In this document: positions 44,636-53,175 of the stretch, piece by piece
Position numbering within the stretch: the first letter of the stretch is position 1
Layout: the number at the start of each line of letters is the position of its first letter
Source of the DNA: Sediminibacillus halophilus
Lineage (GTDB): Bacteria > Bacillota > Bacilli > Bacillales > Amphibacillaceae
Length of the DNA stretch: 64,000 nucleotides
Assembly (NCBI RefSeq): GCF_900103695.1
Contig: NZ_FNHF01000001.1
Span: forward strand, 186,001-250,000
Direction: 5' to 3'
The notes under the pieces: model-generated
Told to the model about the DNA's origin: nothing
Databases searched by the model: none
The model's input: only the letters and a program-made list of their open reading frames with translations
Position numbers and translations under genes: made by a program

Positions 44636-46054
44636 TCAAAAAGGTCCCCAGTTGATCATAACGCCGATTGTGAGCATAATGATGGCGATAACTACCCAGG
44701 CAATAAATAATGGGAAAATGAACTTCAGCCATTTTGTCCAGGGCACGCCTGCTACTGCCAGGCTCGCCATCAGGATACCAGAGGTCGGAAAGATACTGTT
44801 CGTTAGACCATCTCCGAACTGAAAAGCCTGTACTGCGACCTGCCTTGTTACTCCAACCATGTCGGCGAGAGGTGCCAGCATCGGCATGGAAATCATCGCT
44901 TGACCACTTCCCGAGTTTACTAGAAAGTTTAGAAAGGCGCTGGAAATAAACATGCCTATTGCGGCCAATACAGAAGGAAGGTTTTCTAGCGGAACGGACA
45001 AAGCATGAACGATCGTGTCAAGAACTTGTCCATCTTCTAGCACGACTATAACAGCTCTGGCCAAACCGACAACCAATGCTCCATATACTAGTTTTTGTGT
45101 CCCTTGTAAAAAGGTGATTGCAATTGTATTGTAATGCATGCCTGCAATAATCCCGGAAACAAGCCCCAGTAGGACAAAAAATGCCGCCATATGATTGATT
45201 GTCCATCCCATTTCTATCGAAGCATAAACAAAGAATCCTAATCCCAATCCAACACAACTTAAAAGAATCTTATGACGGAGAGTGAATGCTTCCGTGAGGC
45301 TTTCTGTTTCTTCGTCGTCTTGGTAGACCCCTATAATACTTTTAGAAGGATCTTTCATGATTTTTTTAGCGTACCGCCATGTGTACCAGATGGTCAATGA
45401 TAATATGATGACGAAAACGATAATACGGAACAAAGCCCCTGAAAACATCGGCAGATCTGCTATGTTCTGGGCAATCCCTACTGTATAAGGATTAATAAAC
45501 CCTACATTGAAGCCTGCAAAGTTGGCTCCGAACGTGATAGCGACTGCTATAATCGGATCAAGCCTCAGTGTTCTGGCGATAATCACCCCAATTGCTACAA
45601 AAGCTATTACAGCATTGGCTACAGCACCGACAGCGCCACCAACCGCAAACAGTGTCGAAACGATGGCGATCATCCAAAATTCCTTACCACGGGTAAGACG
45701 CACTGCGCTATTGATTGCACCACGCAAAGCCCCAGAGCGCTCGATTATCTCAAATGCTCCACCTGTGAACAAAACCATGAAAATAATATCGGCGGATTGG
45801 ACCATTCCCATTTGGATTGAAGTGAAAATATCCATTGGACTCAACCAGGAACTATCTACCTGAGAGTACGTGCCAGGAATGACTCTTTCTACACCATCGA
45901 CCGTTTCCCTTTCAAAAATGCCGGATGGAACCAGATATGTAGCAAGTACAGCGGCTAATAAAACCAAAAACAAAATCACATAAGTGTCTGGCATTTCCCA
46001 TCTTTTTCTCTCGTTGTTGATTGTTTTCTCCTCTTTGATTTTTGATAATGCCAT
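44636..46054 (-). CDS. YfcC/DcuC-family transporter
   Basis: A membrane protein of about 472 residues and 12-13 helices from the ion-transporter superfamily, whose members carry C4-dicarboxylates, basic amino acids or short peptides. Characteristic blocks are FMVLFTGGAFEIIERSGAL, AITFGANFAGFNVGFINPYTVGIAQ and FLNFLVNSGSGQAMISMPMLAPLAD. Substrate cannot be told. ATG 46054 is favoured because the GGGGG inside the codons after ATG 46072 is a fair ribosome site; 46072 would add six residues. Confidence 0.82.
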   Translation of the reverse strand: MALSKIKEEKTINNERKRWEMPDTYVILFLVLLAAVLATYLVPSGIFERETVDGVERVIPGTYSQVDSSWLSPMDIFTSIQMGMVQSADIIFMVLFTGGAFEIIERSGALRGAINSAVRLTRGKEFWMIAIVSTLFAVGGAVGAVANAVIAFVAIGVIIARTLRLDPIIAVAITFGANFAGFNVGFINPYTVGIAQNIADLPMFSGALFRIIVFVIILSLTIWYTWRYAKKIMKDPSKSIIGVYQDDEETESLTEAFTLRHKILLSCVGLGLGFFVYASIEMGWTINHMAAFFVLLGLVSGIIAGMHYNTIAITFLQGTQKLVYGALVVGLARAVIVVLEDGQVLDTIVHALSVPLENLPSVLAAIGMFISSAFLNFLVNSGSGQAMISMPMLAPLADMVGVTRQVAVQAFQFGDGLTNSIFPTSGILMASLAVAGVPWTKWLKFIFPLFIAWVVIAIIMLTIGVMINWGPF

Positions 46055-46266
46055 TAATCGTTTAACCCCCATGTTGTTTATTAAGATTGAGACAGCGGTA
46101 AACTACTCTCAATTTTTCCTGTTTCATCACAATAGTAAGAATATTTCAACTTTTGCATATATATTAACTTAGCATACAATCTACAAAAAAGAAAATCAAC
46201 TGTTGAACTTGTAAAACCTTTAGAGATGGCAAAACCGACTACTGTGATAGTCGGTTTTATCGATAA

Positions 46267-47091
46267 TCAACTAATTGCTACTCCAGCACTTGCATAACCA
46301 GCGACTGTACCCACCAGTTCAATTCCTGAAGCTGTCGCAGAAAATACTAGTAATAAACGGTCACCTTCTGCAACTGGAACACTCAGTCCAGTCAAGGATC
46401 CTCTGCTGATTTCGCCAATCGTTATTGGGGCAGTAATGTCTGGTGTTAAAGTAACGAATGTTTCCGGAATTGGATCGAATATATTTGTCGCAGGATCCGG
46501 GGAGCGGTACAATTGGGCATTGATGGTTATATCACCTATCAGGTCGACAGATGCTGTGGTACTAAAGTAGGCGTCTATCGAAGTTATTGTTCCTTCACGA
46601 GGAACGGAAAAAGCAAAGTTGAGGGCAGTTCCCCCAGCCCCGGTGATATCAATTTGCCCAGTACCTAGGAGTTCCACTCCAGTATTACTAGAACCAAATC
46701 CAACAAGACTGGTCGTTCCTGCCAGTCCGCCTAGAACCGTAGTTAGAACAACCGGCGTTCCAGACGCATACGGTATAATTGCACCGGCACCCGGAGCTCC
46801 TGTCACACCAGCAGGCCCGGTAGGCCCTGTTGCACCTGTAGGTCCAGTAGGCCCGGTAGGTCCTGTTGCACCAGTAGGTCCAGTCGGTCCGGTAGGTCCT
46901 GTTGCACCAGTAGGTCCAGTCGGTCCGGTAGGCCCTGTTGGTCCTGTAGGTCCAGTCGGTCCAACCACAGAATCTATAATCCTAGTGAAAGCTGGCCTTC
47001 TTGTTCCTTGGGCACGGCACAATGACCCTCCGGTTGGACAACAAACCTCAGGAAAACAATCATTGGATAAAGAATTGTTTGATCGTCTCAT
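46267..47091 (-). CDS. Exosporium collagen-like protein with BclB-type C-terminal domain
   Basis: This is a spore-surface filament protein. It has 274 residues: a short Cys-containing head (residues 1-42), 20 Gly-X-Thr/Ala triplets (mostly GPT, with GAT every fourth or so) and a hydrophobic beta-rich C-terminal domain starting [31 protein letters not shown] recognise that domain as the BclB C-terminal (trimerising) type. Threonines of the GPT repeats are glycosylation sites in relatives. AAAGGAGG precedes ATG 47091. No classical BclA leader peptide is seen. Confidence 0.85.
   Translation of the reverse strand: MRRSNNSLSNDCFPEVCCPTGGSLCRAQGTRRPAFTRIIDSVVGPTGPTGPTGPTGPTGPTGATGPTGPTGPTGATGPTGPTGPTGATGPTGPAGVTGAPGAGAIIPYASGTPVVLTTVLGGLAGTTSLVGFGSSNTGVELLGTGQIDITGAGGTALNFAFSVPREGTITSIDAYFSTTASVDLIGDITINAQLYRSPDPATNIFDPIPETFVTLTPDITAPITIGEISRGSLTGLSVPVAEGDRLLLVFSATASGIELVGTVAGYASAGVAIS
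46823..46962. repeat. 36-base tandem repeat in the collagen region
   Basis: Three full 36-base units (46823-46858, 46859-46894, 46895-46930) and a partial fourth encode twelve residues each (three GPT and one GAT triplet). Units two and three are almost identical, so copy number should vary between strains. Confidence 0.85.
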
Positions 47092-47503
47092 GGCTTACCT
47101 CCTTTAGGCTTTGACTTGTACGAAGGGATTTTTATTTCCCGATTCGTACGCAACCTTACTTTAGTTATATTCTTTTATTCTATAAGTGGCTGGTTGGCTG
47201 TTCTGTTTTTTTTAAACTCTCATTAATTGAGAAACCTGAATCAGTGGTATCCGTGCTATGTAAATCAAATAGATATAAGTAGTATGGAAATGCTAACCGT
47301 ATAATTAACTCTCTTATCTAGAGCATGTAAAACCACATTCGAATCAGCTCCCCTTTTTTCCCTTGGTAGATAATACAAAAACACCACTCAGTAAGTGATG
47401 TTTTAATCTATATCCGTTTCACCAAGTGTATGATATTGATTTTTCAATACTGCGTTCACCTAGTCATAAGTTTTAAATTAGAAAAAACCTTTAATTAATC
47501 ATC
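47092..47503. other. 412-base spacer upstream of the exosporium gene
   Basis: A stem in the exosporium leader pairs GTACGAA-tc-GGGA with TCCC-TTCGTAC (47117-47150), just before the ribosome site. It is suited to stabilising a long-lived sporulation mRNA. I see no clear sigma-K or sigma-E promoter and no terminator with confidence for the kinase gene, only a weak AT-rich stretch. Confidence 0.45.
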
Positions 47504-49123
47504 CTAGTTTTTCCTTCTCATTCCGTTTTGCAACGGGAAAACCAAATGGATGCTGGTACCCCTGCCTTTGGCTGATTCTACGTTTATGAAACCATTGTGC
47601 GCTTTTGCAATATCAAAACAAATCGGGATTCCCATGCCTAGTCCACTTTCTTTTGTTGTGAAGAATGGAGTACCCAGTCTTTCAACCTCTGCTTGAGTCA
47701 TCCCTTCTCCCTCGTCCTGAATAGTGATCCGAAATTCCTTTTCTTTCTTATTAACCTGCAACTGAATCAAAAGAAGTCCACCATCCGGCATAGCTTCAAC
47801 CGCATTTTTAATAAAATTAATCAAAACTTGCTTAACTTGTGACTCATCTATTGGCACAAACAATTCAGTTTCCTCTGAGACAAATTCCATTTGTACTTTA
47901 TTGAGTCGGGCATTGCTGTTCATCAATTCTACGGTATTACGGATTAACTGAACAATATCACTATTCGTCTTTTGCAGCTTTGTTGGCTTGCCCAGCAGAA
48001 CAAACTGATTGACAAGCGTTTTCATTCTTTCGAGTTCGTCTGTGATAATTTGTAAATACTTATTATGTTCATTATTCTCCTTTAAGAGCTGCACCAGGCC
48101 TATTATGCTTGACAACGGATTTCGGATCTCATGAGCAAAGCCAGCCCCGAGTTTTCCTACAGCTGAAAGTTTCTCCGATTGAATGACTTGCTTTTGCAAT
48201 TCATGATAATTGGTCATGTCTCTAAATTGAGCAAATGCGCCAGTTAATCGATGGAAGCTGTCGTATAAAGGAAGAACATCCACTAAACATATTCTTTCAT
48301 GGCCATTCTTGTGATCGATCAATGTTGTTTCTGTATTTTCTATTTTTTCTTGCCTTTGAAGTGCTCTCACTACATATTCACTCAGCCCTTTTATTCCGCC
48401 TATTCCCTTGGGGATAGCCTCTTTCTTGGGAATTCCAAGTATTTCTTCTGCACCTGGATTGTATTCAAGTATTCCTCCGCTATCATCTGTCATGATAATT
48501 CCTAAAGGGGCTGAATTGATCAACACCTGATTAAGTAGGTATAGCTTATGGTTTTGCTCTTGTAAACGAATTTCCCCCTCAATGGTATCGACAGCAGAAG
48601 ATAATAATCCCAAGTGGAATTGATTGGCAAAATCAACCAGGGTCATGATCGAGACAGTGCCTGCAAGCTGATTACTGTCTGAATAAGAAAAAGGTGCAGA
48701 GTAACAGGCAACCCCGGCTAAACAATCATGATAGTGATCGTCTCCAATAAGTCCGATTGGTTCTCCATGCTTTAAAGCGAGTGATACGGAATTTGTTCCT
48801 ACATCCTTTTCATCAAAACGGGCCCCTATGGTGATACCTAAAGAATCGACCATTTGCTTGATGCCTGTATCCCCGAAAATCTCTAACACATATCCTTCAG
48901 AGTCTGTTGTGACAATAAGGGTTGGCACCCCGTCCAAATATTCTATAAGCTTTTTCATAAATTCTTTTACGATGGTTAACACTTTGCCATATTTATTCTG
49001 CTTTTGCTGTAACTGCTCTTTTGTTAATCCTACTTTCAAAAAAGGGATTTCTTCTGGAGACATCCCGTATATACTTTCACAGGCTGCTTTCGACTCCTGT
49101 ATATATTGAGTAAAGTCCTTCAC
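47504..49123 (-). CDS. GAF-PAS sensor histidine kinase
   Basis: The kinase is soluble (no membrane helices) and has 539 residues. Residues about 85-195 form a GAF-like domain of the kind found in acetoin/glycerol-metabolism activators (EKDVGTNSVSLALKHGEPI, HYHDCLAGVACYSAPF). A PAS domain (about 210-320, PLGIIMTDDSGGILEYNPGAEEILG) follows, then the H-box FAHEIRNPLSSIIGLVQLL with the phospho-accepting His, the N-box NFIKNAVEAMPDGG and the G-boxes DEGEGM and GLGMGI. No response regulator is adjacent, which is usual for sporulation (Kin-type) kinases. GTG start after AAAGGAGG. Confidence 0.85.
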   Translation of the reverse strand: MKDFTQYIQESKAACESIYGMSPEEIPFLKVGLTKEQLQQKQNKYGKVLTIVKEFMKKLIEYLDGVPTLIVTTDSEGYVLEIFGDTGIKQMVDSLGITIGARFDEKDVGTNSVSLALKHGEPIGLIGDDHYHDCLAGVACYSAPFSYSDSNQLAGTVSIMTLVDFANQFHLGLLSSAVDTIEGEIRLQEQNHKLYLLNQVLINSAPLGIIMTDDSGGILEYNPGAEEILGIPKKEAIPKGIGGIKGLSEYVVRALQRQEKIENTETTLIDHKNGHERICLVDVLPLYDSFHRLTGAFAQFRDMTNYHELQKQVIQSEKLSAVGKLGAGFAHEIRNPLSSIIGLVQLLKENNEHNKYLQIITDELERMKTLVNQFVLLGKPTKLQKTNSDIVQLIRNTVELMNSNARLNKVQMEFVSEETELFVPIDESQVKQVLINFIKNAVEAMPDGGLLLIQLQVNKKEKEFRITIQDEGEGMTQAEVERLGTPFFTTKESGLGMGIPICFDIAKAHNGFINVESAKGRGTSIHLVFPLQNGMRRKN

Positions 49124-49520
49124 TATAATCCTCCTTTAAACACAAAGCCATTTGTTTCTTCGACAATTTCCGTCAATCTTTTTCCATGATAAGTGGTTAT
49201 GGAGGAATTGGCTATCGTTTTTCAACATTTCGGTTGATTTTTTGGTAATCAAGGATTTTTAATCTAGTTTATTGCTTAATTGGGGGATCGCTCCGTTGGA
49301 ACAACCGTCTGTATCCTTTCCTAATTGATACTATCGGATTTGCAGCAATGGAATTTCCTTTTCTAATTCTTTTATCTGCATGTAACTGAATCCCCTTATC
49401 CTTCCTTTTTTATAATAATACCATATTTATACATTTTCCGGGCGGTGTCTCTTTACTATGGAATACAAACAGTTATATAAAAAAACAGGCACAATTCAAT
49501 TAGTAATTGTGCCTGTATAA
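49124..49520. other. 397-base spacer
   Basis: It holds the promoter region of the kinase on the minus strand and, at 49487-49517, a terminator (CAGGCACAATT with AATTGTGCCTG) for cvfB-side transcription. No gene, RNA or repeat is seen in the rest. Confidence 0.4.
49487..49517 (-). terminator. Terminator of cvfB
   Basis: A perfect 11-bp stem with an eight- to nine-base loop, and a run of As on the left that reads as Ts on the minus strand. Confidence 0.85.
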
Positions 49521-50369
49521 CTATTTCATGTACGTTTTACCATCTTTTTGTTGAGCTTTATTTTCTTTTATTAGTTTTCCAAGTGCCCGTTTAAAAGCGG
49601 ACTTGCTAATGTGGAAGGTTTCTCTGATTGCTTCGGGATCACTTTTATCACTAAATTGCATCGTTCCACCGTTTTTCTCCATGTATTCTAAAATGTTTTC
49701 GGCATCATCTTTCATTCCTTCTTGTTTCAGGGGCAGCAAAGAGACATTGATAGTCCCATCATCTTTCACATCGATGACACGTCCTGTAACCGTCTCTCCT
49801 ATTCGAGGTTCTTTTTTTCTTTCATAAGGATGGATAAATCCTCTGTATCCTTCTTCAGTGAGGACAAAAGAACCCGCTTTCGTTGAGCGGTACACTCGTC
49901 CCGTCACTGGAGTTTTTAAAAGGGCTGGAGATGCAGGTACCAATTCAGCCATTACATCGGCTTCGTTAATTGGTTTTGCCAGCAGACGTCCCTTTTTATC
50001 GATATCAAGACTGACAAACAAATTGTCGCCGCTAACTGGCCACACTTTTTTCAATAAAGGCAAATCATCACTCGAGACAAGGATTTCTTTCGGAATGCCT
50101 ATATCGACAAATACACCAAGATTTTCTACAACTTCTATTACTGGTGCCCAGCCGTAGGAGTCAAGCCTGGCCTCGGGAATATTTTTGGTTGCCAGAAGTC
50201 TCCCCTTTTTATCCTGGTAAATAAACACTTCTATCTCTTGCCCTGTTTGCAGTTCGGTATCTGCTTCCGGTAGTAATAGGGTTTCTTTTCCGATTCTTAC
50301 TAAGAACCCGTCTGTCACTGCGTTTTGCATTTCTGCCCGTTGGATGGATCCAGGTAGTAACTCGCTCAT
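49521..50369 (-). CDS. cvfB: S1-domain RNA-binding protein CvfB (YitL-like)
   Basis: This RNA-binding regulator is known in Staphylococcus aureus as conserved virulence factor B. The 282 residues contain three S1-like beta-barrels (blocks LGVFVDIGIPKEILVSSDDLP, TKAGSFVLTEEGYRGFIHPYE and VTGRVIDVKDDGTINVSLLP) and a C-terminal winged helix (HISKSAFKRALGKLIKENK). The domain order matches the family. AGAGGT precedes ATG 50369. Confidence 0.9.
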   Translation of the reverse strand: MSELLPGSIQRAEMQNAVTDGFLVRIGKETLLLPEADTELQTGQEIEVFIYQDKKGRLLATKNIPEARLDSYGWAPVIEVVENLGVFVDIGIPKEILVSSDDLPLLKKVWPVSGDNLFVSLDIDKKGRLLAKPINEADVMAELVPASPALLKTPVTGRVYRSTKAGSFVLTEEGYRGFIHPYERKKEPRIGETVTGRVIDVKDDGTINVSLLPLKQEGMKDDAENILEYMEKNGGTMQFSDKSDPEAIRETFHISKSAFKRALGKLIKENKAQQKDGKTYMK

Positions 50370-50542
50370 ATTGTAACCTCTTTCTTATACGGTGAATTTT
50401 TGCTACCATCCATTATAACCGAGCACCAATGAAATAAAAATTAAAAAAGGCCAAATGATGCAGTTTTTAGATATAATTACGTCATTTGTCCTCAAGTATA
50501 TCAACCCTATATTGCTTCCCATCAATATATCTAATTTTGATA

Positions 50543-50572
50543 TTGTTTTTATCTCGATATGAGATATATAAT
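50543..50572 (+). promoter_or_regulatory. Promoter with palindromic operator before the 48-residue gene
   Basis: TTGTTT (50543-50548) and TATAAT (50567-50572) are 18 bases apart. The spacer contains the palindrome ATCTC-GATAT-GAGAT (50551-50565), and a second one, ATATC-n7-GATAT, lies just upstream at 50527-50543. A repressor sitting there would block RNA polymerase. The arms resemble an MhqR box, but the centre is one base short. Confidence 0.5.
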
Positions 50573-50631
50573 TTAAGTATCAAAAGGAGAAAACGCTTTA
50601 TTATCCAACCTAATCCTAAGGGGGATTTACC

Positions 50632-50778
50632 ATGAGCCAACTAGTGAGAGAGAATCTAATGGAACAATTATGGGATTTAACAACGTTGAACAAAGATGAA
50701 GTGTTGAAAATGACTGATGAAGAAGTCGAATACTACCACTGGCTCTATCTTGAAGAATCCGTTTATGATCTTATGTAA
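50632..50778 (+). CDS. Small 48-residue protein
   Basis: ATG 50632 after AAGGGGGA opens 48 codons ending TAA. The product is acidic, with two predicted helices: VRENLMEQLWDLTTLNKDEVLKM and TDEEVEYYHWLYLEESVYDLM. It resembles the short BH0509-type proteins of Bacilli, of unknown function. Its own promoter with a palindromic operator and its own terminator (GCAGCC/GGCTGC plus T5, 50805-50837) argue that it is real. Confidence 0.65.
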   Translation: MSQLVRENLMEQLWDLTTLNKDEVLKMTDEEVEYYHWLYLEESVYDLM

Positions 50779-50804
50779 GATTAAACACTTGATATAGTAT
50801 CCTG

Positions 50805-50837
50805 GGGCAGCCTGCGATTATCCGCCGGCTGCTTTTT
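50805..50837 (+). terminator. Terminator after the 48-residue gene
   Basis: GCAGCC pairs with GGCTGC across a loop of about 14 bases, followed by TTTTT. Confidence 0.7.
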
Positions 50838-50902
50838 AATTCCCGGTATTTTTGGTATCATGAGCTAACATACTAAACGCTGAAAGGTAAAGAGGTGCTG
50901 GT

Positions 50903-51364
50903 ATGAAAATATTAGTAGACGCAGATGCTTGCCCTGTGAAAGAAATAACAATAAAGACCGCAAAAAAGTTTTCTGTTCCTGTAACTCTCGTGAAAAGTTT
51001 TTCTCACTTCTCTCCACGCGATGAACAAAGCGGCGTGAAAAGCGTATATGTCGATACCGGAGCAGATTCCGTTGACTACCGAATTATGCAACTGGCAAAT
51101 AAAAAAGATATCATCATCACTCAAGATTACGGACTAGCATCTCTTGCTTTAGGTAAAGGCTGTATCGTCCTTCACCATAAAGGCTTTCCATATCGCACCT
51201 CCACTATTGATGAAATGTTGGTTATGCGTCATGCTAATGCGAAAGCCCGAAGAAGCGGTAAACGGACCAAAGGACCTAAGCCGCTAACTGACGAAGATAA
51301 GGAGAAGTATCAAGATTTGCTGAATACTGTTTTAAGCGAACATACTTCCAGTAGTTCTTCATGA
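50903..51364 (+). CDS. yqxD: YqxD/YaiI family PIN/NYN-like protein (DUF188)
   Basis: The 153-residue protein begins [15 protein letters not shown], whose aspartates are the hallmark of the family and look like a nuclease metal site. It continues with [31 protein letters not shown] and ends in a basic and Ser-rich tail. Biochemical role is unproven. AAGAGGTG precedes ATG 50903. Confidence 0.9.
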   Translation: MKILVDADACPVKEITIKTAKKFSVPVTLVKSFSHFSPRDEQSGVKSVYVDTGADSVDYRIMQLANKKDIIITQDYGLASLALGKGCIVLHHKGFPYRTSTIDEMLVMRHANAKARRSGKRTKGPKPLTDEDKEKYQDLLNTVLSEHTSSSSS

Positions 51365-51485
51365 ATCTTTAATCTTGTGATCAAAATAGGTGTTTATCCA
51401 TTTCGCTTTCCGCTTTTAACCATATGCTGAATATGTAAAGGAGTAGACGAATTGCTCACAAACAAAAGCGGAGAGGAGTAAAAAT

Positions 51486-51788
51486 ATGCAACATTCACCT
51501 GTTCATCAATATAACGATCAGTATGATCAATACATTCATCCTTACTCAGTTCAAGAAAATGAAATGTTAGAGAGAAATTTTGCCTTTGGACCACTTGGAG
51601 CAGGATTGGTTGGATTCGGACTAGGTTATTTAGGCGGTGAACTTTTCGGAAATCCTGCAATTGGTTATCCTCGTCCTGGACCTTATGGTTATCCCGGTGG
51701 TCCGTGGTTTGGTGGATATGGCTATCCAGGAGCCGGGCGTCCTCCTTATTATGGCAGACCCCCGTATTTCGGTTATCCGCGTTATTAG
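51486..51788 (+). CDS. Gly/Pro/Tyr-rich spore coat-like protein
   Basis: A 100-residue protein. The first 35 residues are polar with HQYNDQYDQYIHPYS. A Gly-rich hydrophobic stretch (FGPLGAGLVGFGLGYLGGELFG) follows, then a PGPYGYPGGPWFGGYGYPG tail. The composition is typical of coat or surface proteins of Bacillus spores, but I know no named homologue. GGAGAGGAG precedes ATG 51486. CATATGCTGA at 51421 is one base off a sigma-K -10, without a -35. Confidence 0.6.
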   Translation: MQHSPVHQYNDQYDQYIHPYSVQENEMLERNFAFGPLGAGLVGFGLGYLGGELFGNPAIGYPRPGPYGYPGGPWFGGYGYPGAGRPPYYGRPPYFGYPRY

Positions 51789-51820
51789 TCAAAATAGACC
51801 CTTCATATGATTGCTTAGCA

Positions 51821-51849
51821 TTGCAAACCAGAAAAAACTTTGCTATATT
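51821..51849 (+). promoter_or_regulatory. Sigma-A promoter of the lysine riboswitch-dapA transcript
   Basis: TTGCAA (51821-51826) and TATATT (51844-51849) are 17 bases apart, with a TG one base before the -10. Transcription would begin about 36 bases before the aptamer. Confidence 0.7.
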
Positions 51850-51891
51850 TTAGATACAATTTTATTTGCTTTACTTCAAATTATTTTTGGA

Positions 51892-52071
51892 GTGAGGATA
51901 GAGGTGCAAAAACCAATAGTACGCTGTCGTAGGATGATGAGATCTGTTGATGGCAGCCGAAAGGGGAATTTGCCGAAGTGGGTGGAAACTCATCGTTTCG
52001 CACCACTGGTTCTGTATTCAATAAATACAGAGCTGTCATATAACTTTTAGTTATATGGAGGGCTATCTCAC
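51892..52071 (+). promoter_or_regulatory. Lysine riboswitch (L-box)
   Basis: The aptamer is closed by GTGAGGATAG and CTATCTCAC (P1). In order it holds GATAGAGGTGC, AGTA, GATGATGAGA, AAAGGGGA, TTGCCGAAG and the GGAGGGCTATCTC strand near the 3' end, all invariant parts of the L-box. A terminator follows. Lysine binding should stop transcription into dapA, which makes lysine and the dipicolinate and diaminopimelate precursors. Confidence 0.95.
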
Positions 52072-52094
52072 GCATCAGAAAGATGTCATAGTGA

Positions 52095-52132
52095 TGCAGC
52101 AGCGAAGCCCTCGTTGCTGTTTTTTTGTGTGA
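52095..52132 (+). terminator. Expression-platform terminator of the L-box
   Basis: CAGCAGCG pairs with CGTTGCTG (one G-U), then T7. It lies between the aptamer and dapA. Confidence 0.85.
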
Positions 52133-52234
52133 TAAATACATCATTCAAAACCGCTTTGTCTTTAGTGGGATACTCTCTATTCACCACAAGGGCTTCAGGC
52201 CCTGTTTTTAAAATCATGAATAGAGGTGTGGAAA

Positions 52235-53128
52235 ATGGATTTTGGGCGAATTTTGACAGCAATGGTTACACCATTTGATCAGAACGGTGACATTGATTAC
52301 CAGAAAACGGAGATACTGATCAACCATTTAATTACAAACGGATCGGAAGGGTTGGTAGTTGCTGGAACGACCGGAGAGTCGCCGACACTAACAAAAGAGG
52401 AAAAAATGAATTTACTTCGATTCACTGTACAAAAAGTAAATAAGCGGGTGCCGGTCATTGCGGGAACAGGCTCAAATAATACCCGTGATTCCATCGATTT
52501 TACTCGAGCGGCCGAAGCTGCCGGTGTTGATGCTTCTATGTTGGTGACTCCTTATTACAACAAACCGAACCAAGAAGGAATGTATCAGCACTTTCAGTCT
52601 ATCGCCCGGGCGGTTAAACTTCCTATCATGCTCTATAATATTCCTGGAAGAAGTGCAGCAGGAATGACTCCAGAGACGATTATAAAGCTTTCGGAGGTAG
52701 AAAATATTGTCGCCGTCAAGGAAGCTAGTGGAAATTTAGATGATATGACTTCTATCATTAACGGAACCAAAGACAATTTTCACTTATATAGTGGTGATGA
52801 TGGGCTTACCCTTCCTGTTTTAGCGATTGGTGGAAAAGGGGTTGTATCTGTCGCCTCCCATATCTTTGGAAACGAAATGAAAGAGATGGCAGATAGCTTT
52901 TTCAACGGCGACCACCAAAAAGCTGCTGCTCTTCATCAAAGCCTGCTCCCAATGATGAAAATGTTATTCATGGCTCCAAGTCCTGCACCGGTTAAAGCTG
53001 CTTTACGTTACGTAGGGATTGATACAGGTTCTGTACGTTTGCCTTTGGTTCCTTTAGGAGAGGAGGAGAAACAAATATTGTTCCATCAGCTTCATTATTA
53101 TATCGGTGACCAAGCAGCCAATGCATAA
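52235..53128 (+). CDS. dapA: 4-hydroxy-tetrahydrodipicolinate synthase
   Basis: The enzyme condenses aspartate semialdehyde with pyruvate, the first committed step to lysine, diaminopimelate and spore dipicolinate. The 297-residue TIM barrel has GTTGESPTL (Thr of the relay), MLYNIPGRSA (catalytic Tyr) and VAVKEASGN (Schiff-base Lys). ATG 52235 follows AGAGGTG; GTG 52226 lies inside that site. The lysine riboswitch upstream and the shared terminator downstream leave it as a single-gene transcript. Confidence 0.95.
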   Translation: MDFGRILTAMVTPFDQNGDIDYQKTEILINHLITNGSEGLVVAGTTGESPTLTKEEKMNLLRFTVQKVNKRVPVIAGTGSNNTRDSIDFTRAAEAAGVDASMLVTPYYNKPNQEGMYQHFQSIARAVKLPIMLYNIPGRSAAGMTPETIIKLSEVENIVAVKEASGNLDDMTSIINGTKDNFHLYSGDDGLTLPVLAIGGKGVVSVASHIFGNEMKEMADSFFNGDHQKAAALHQSLLPMMKMLFMAPSPAPVKAALRYVGIDTGSVRLPLVPLGEEEKQILFHQLHYYIGDQAANA

Positions 53129-53136
53129 TAAGATTT

Positions 53137-53175
53137 AAAAATAACCCTTGTTATTTCTCCTAACAAGGGTTATTT
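53137..53175. terminator. Bidirectional terminator between dapA and the MurE-like gene
   Basis: AAAATAACCCTTGTTA pairs with TAACAAGGGTTATTTT around a seven-base loop. The right arm overlaps the stop of the converging gene. Confidence 0.92.

Noticed and set aside
46619..47107. Long + strand frame rich in Val, Pro and Gly opposite the exosporium gene
   Set aside because: It is the antisense reading of the GPT-coding repeat and has no ribosome site or recognisable domain.
51421..51430. Sigma-K promoter for the Gly/Tyr-rich coat-like gene
   Set aside because: CATATGCTGA misses the last consensus position and no AC-type -35 is correctly spaced.
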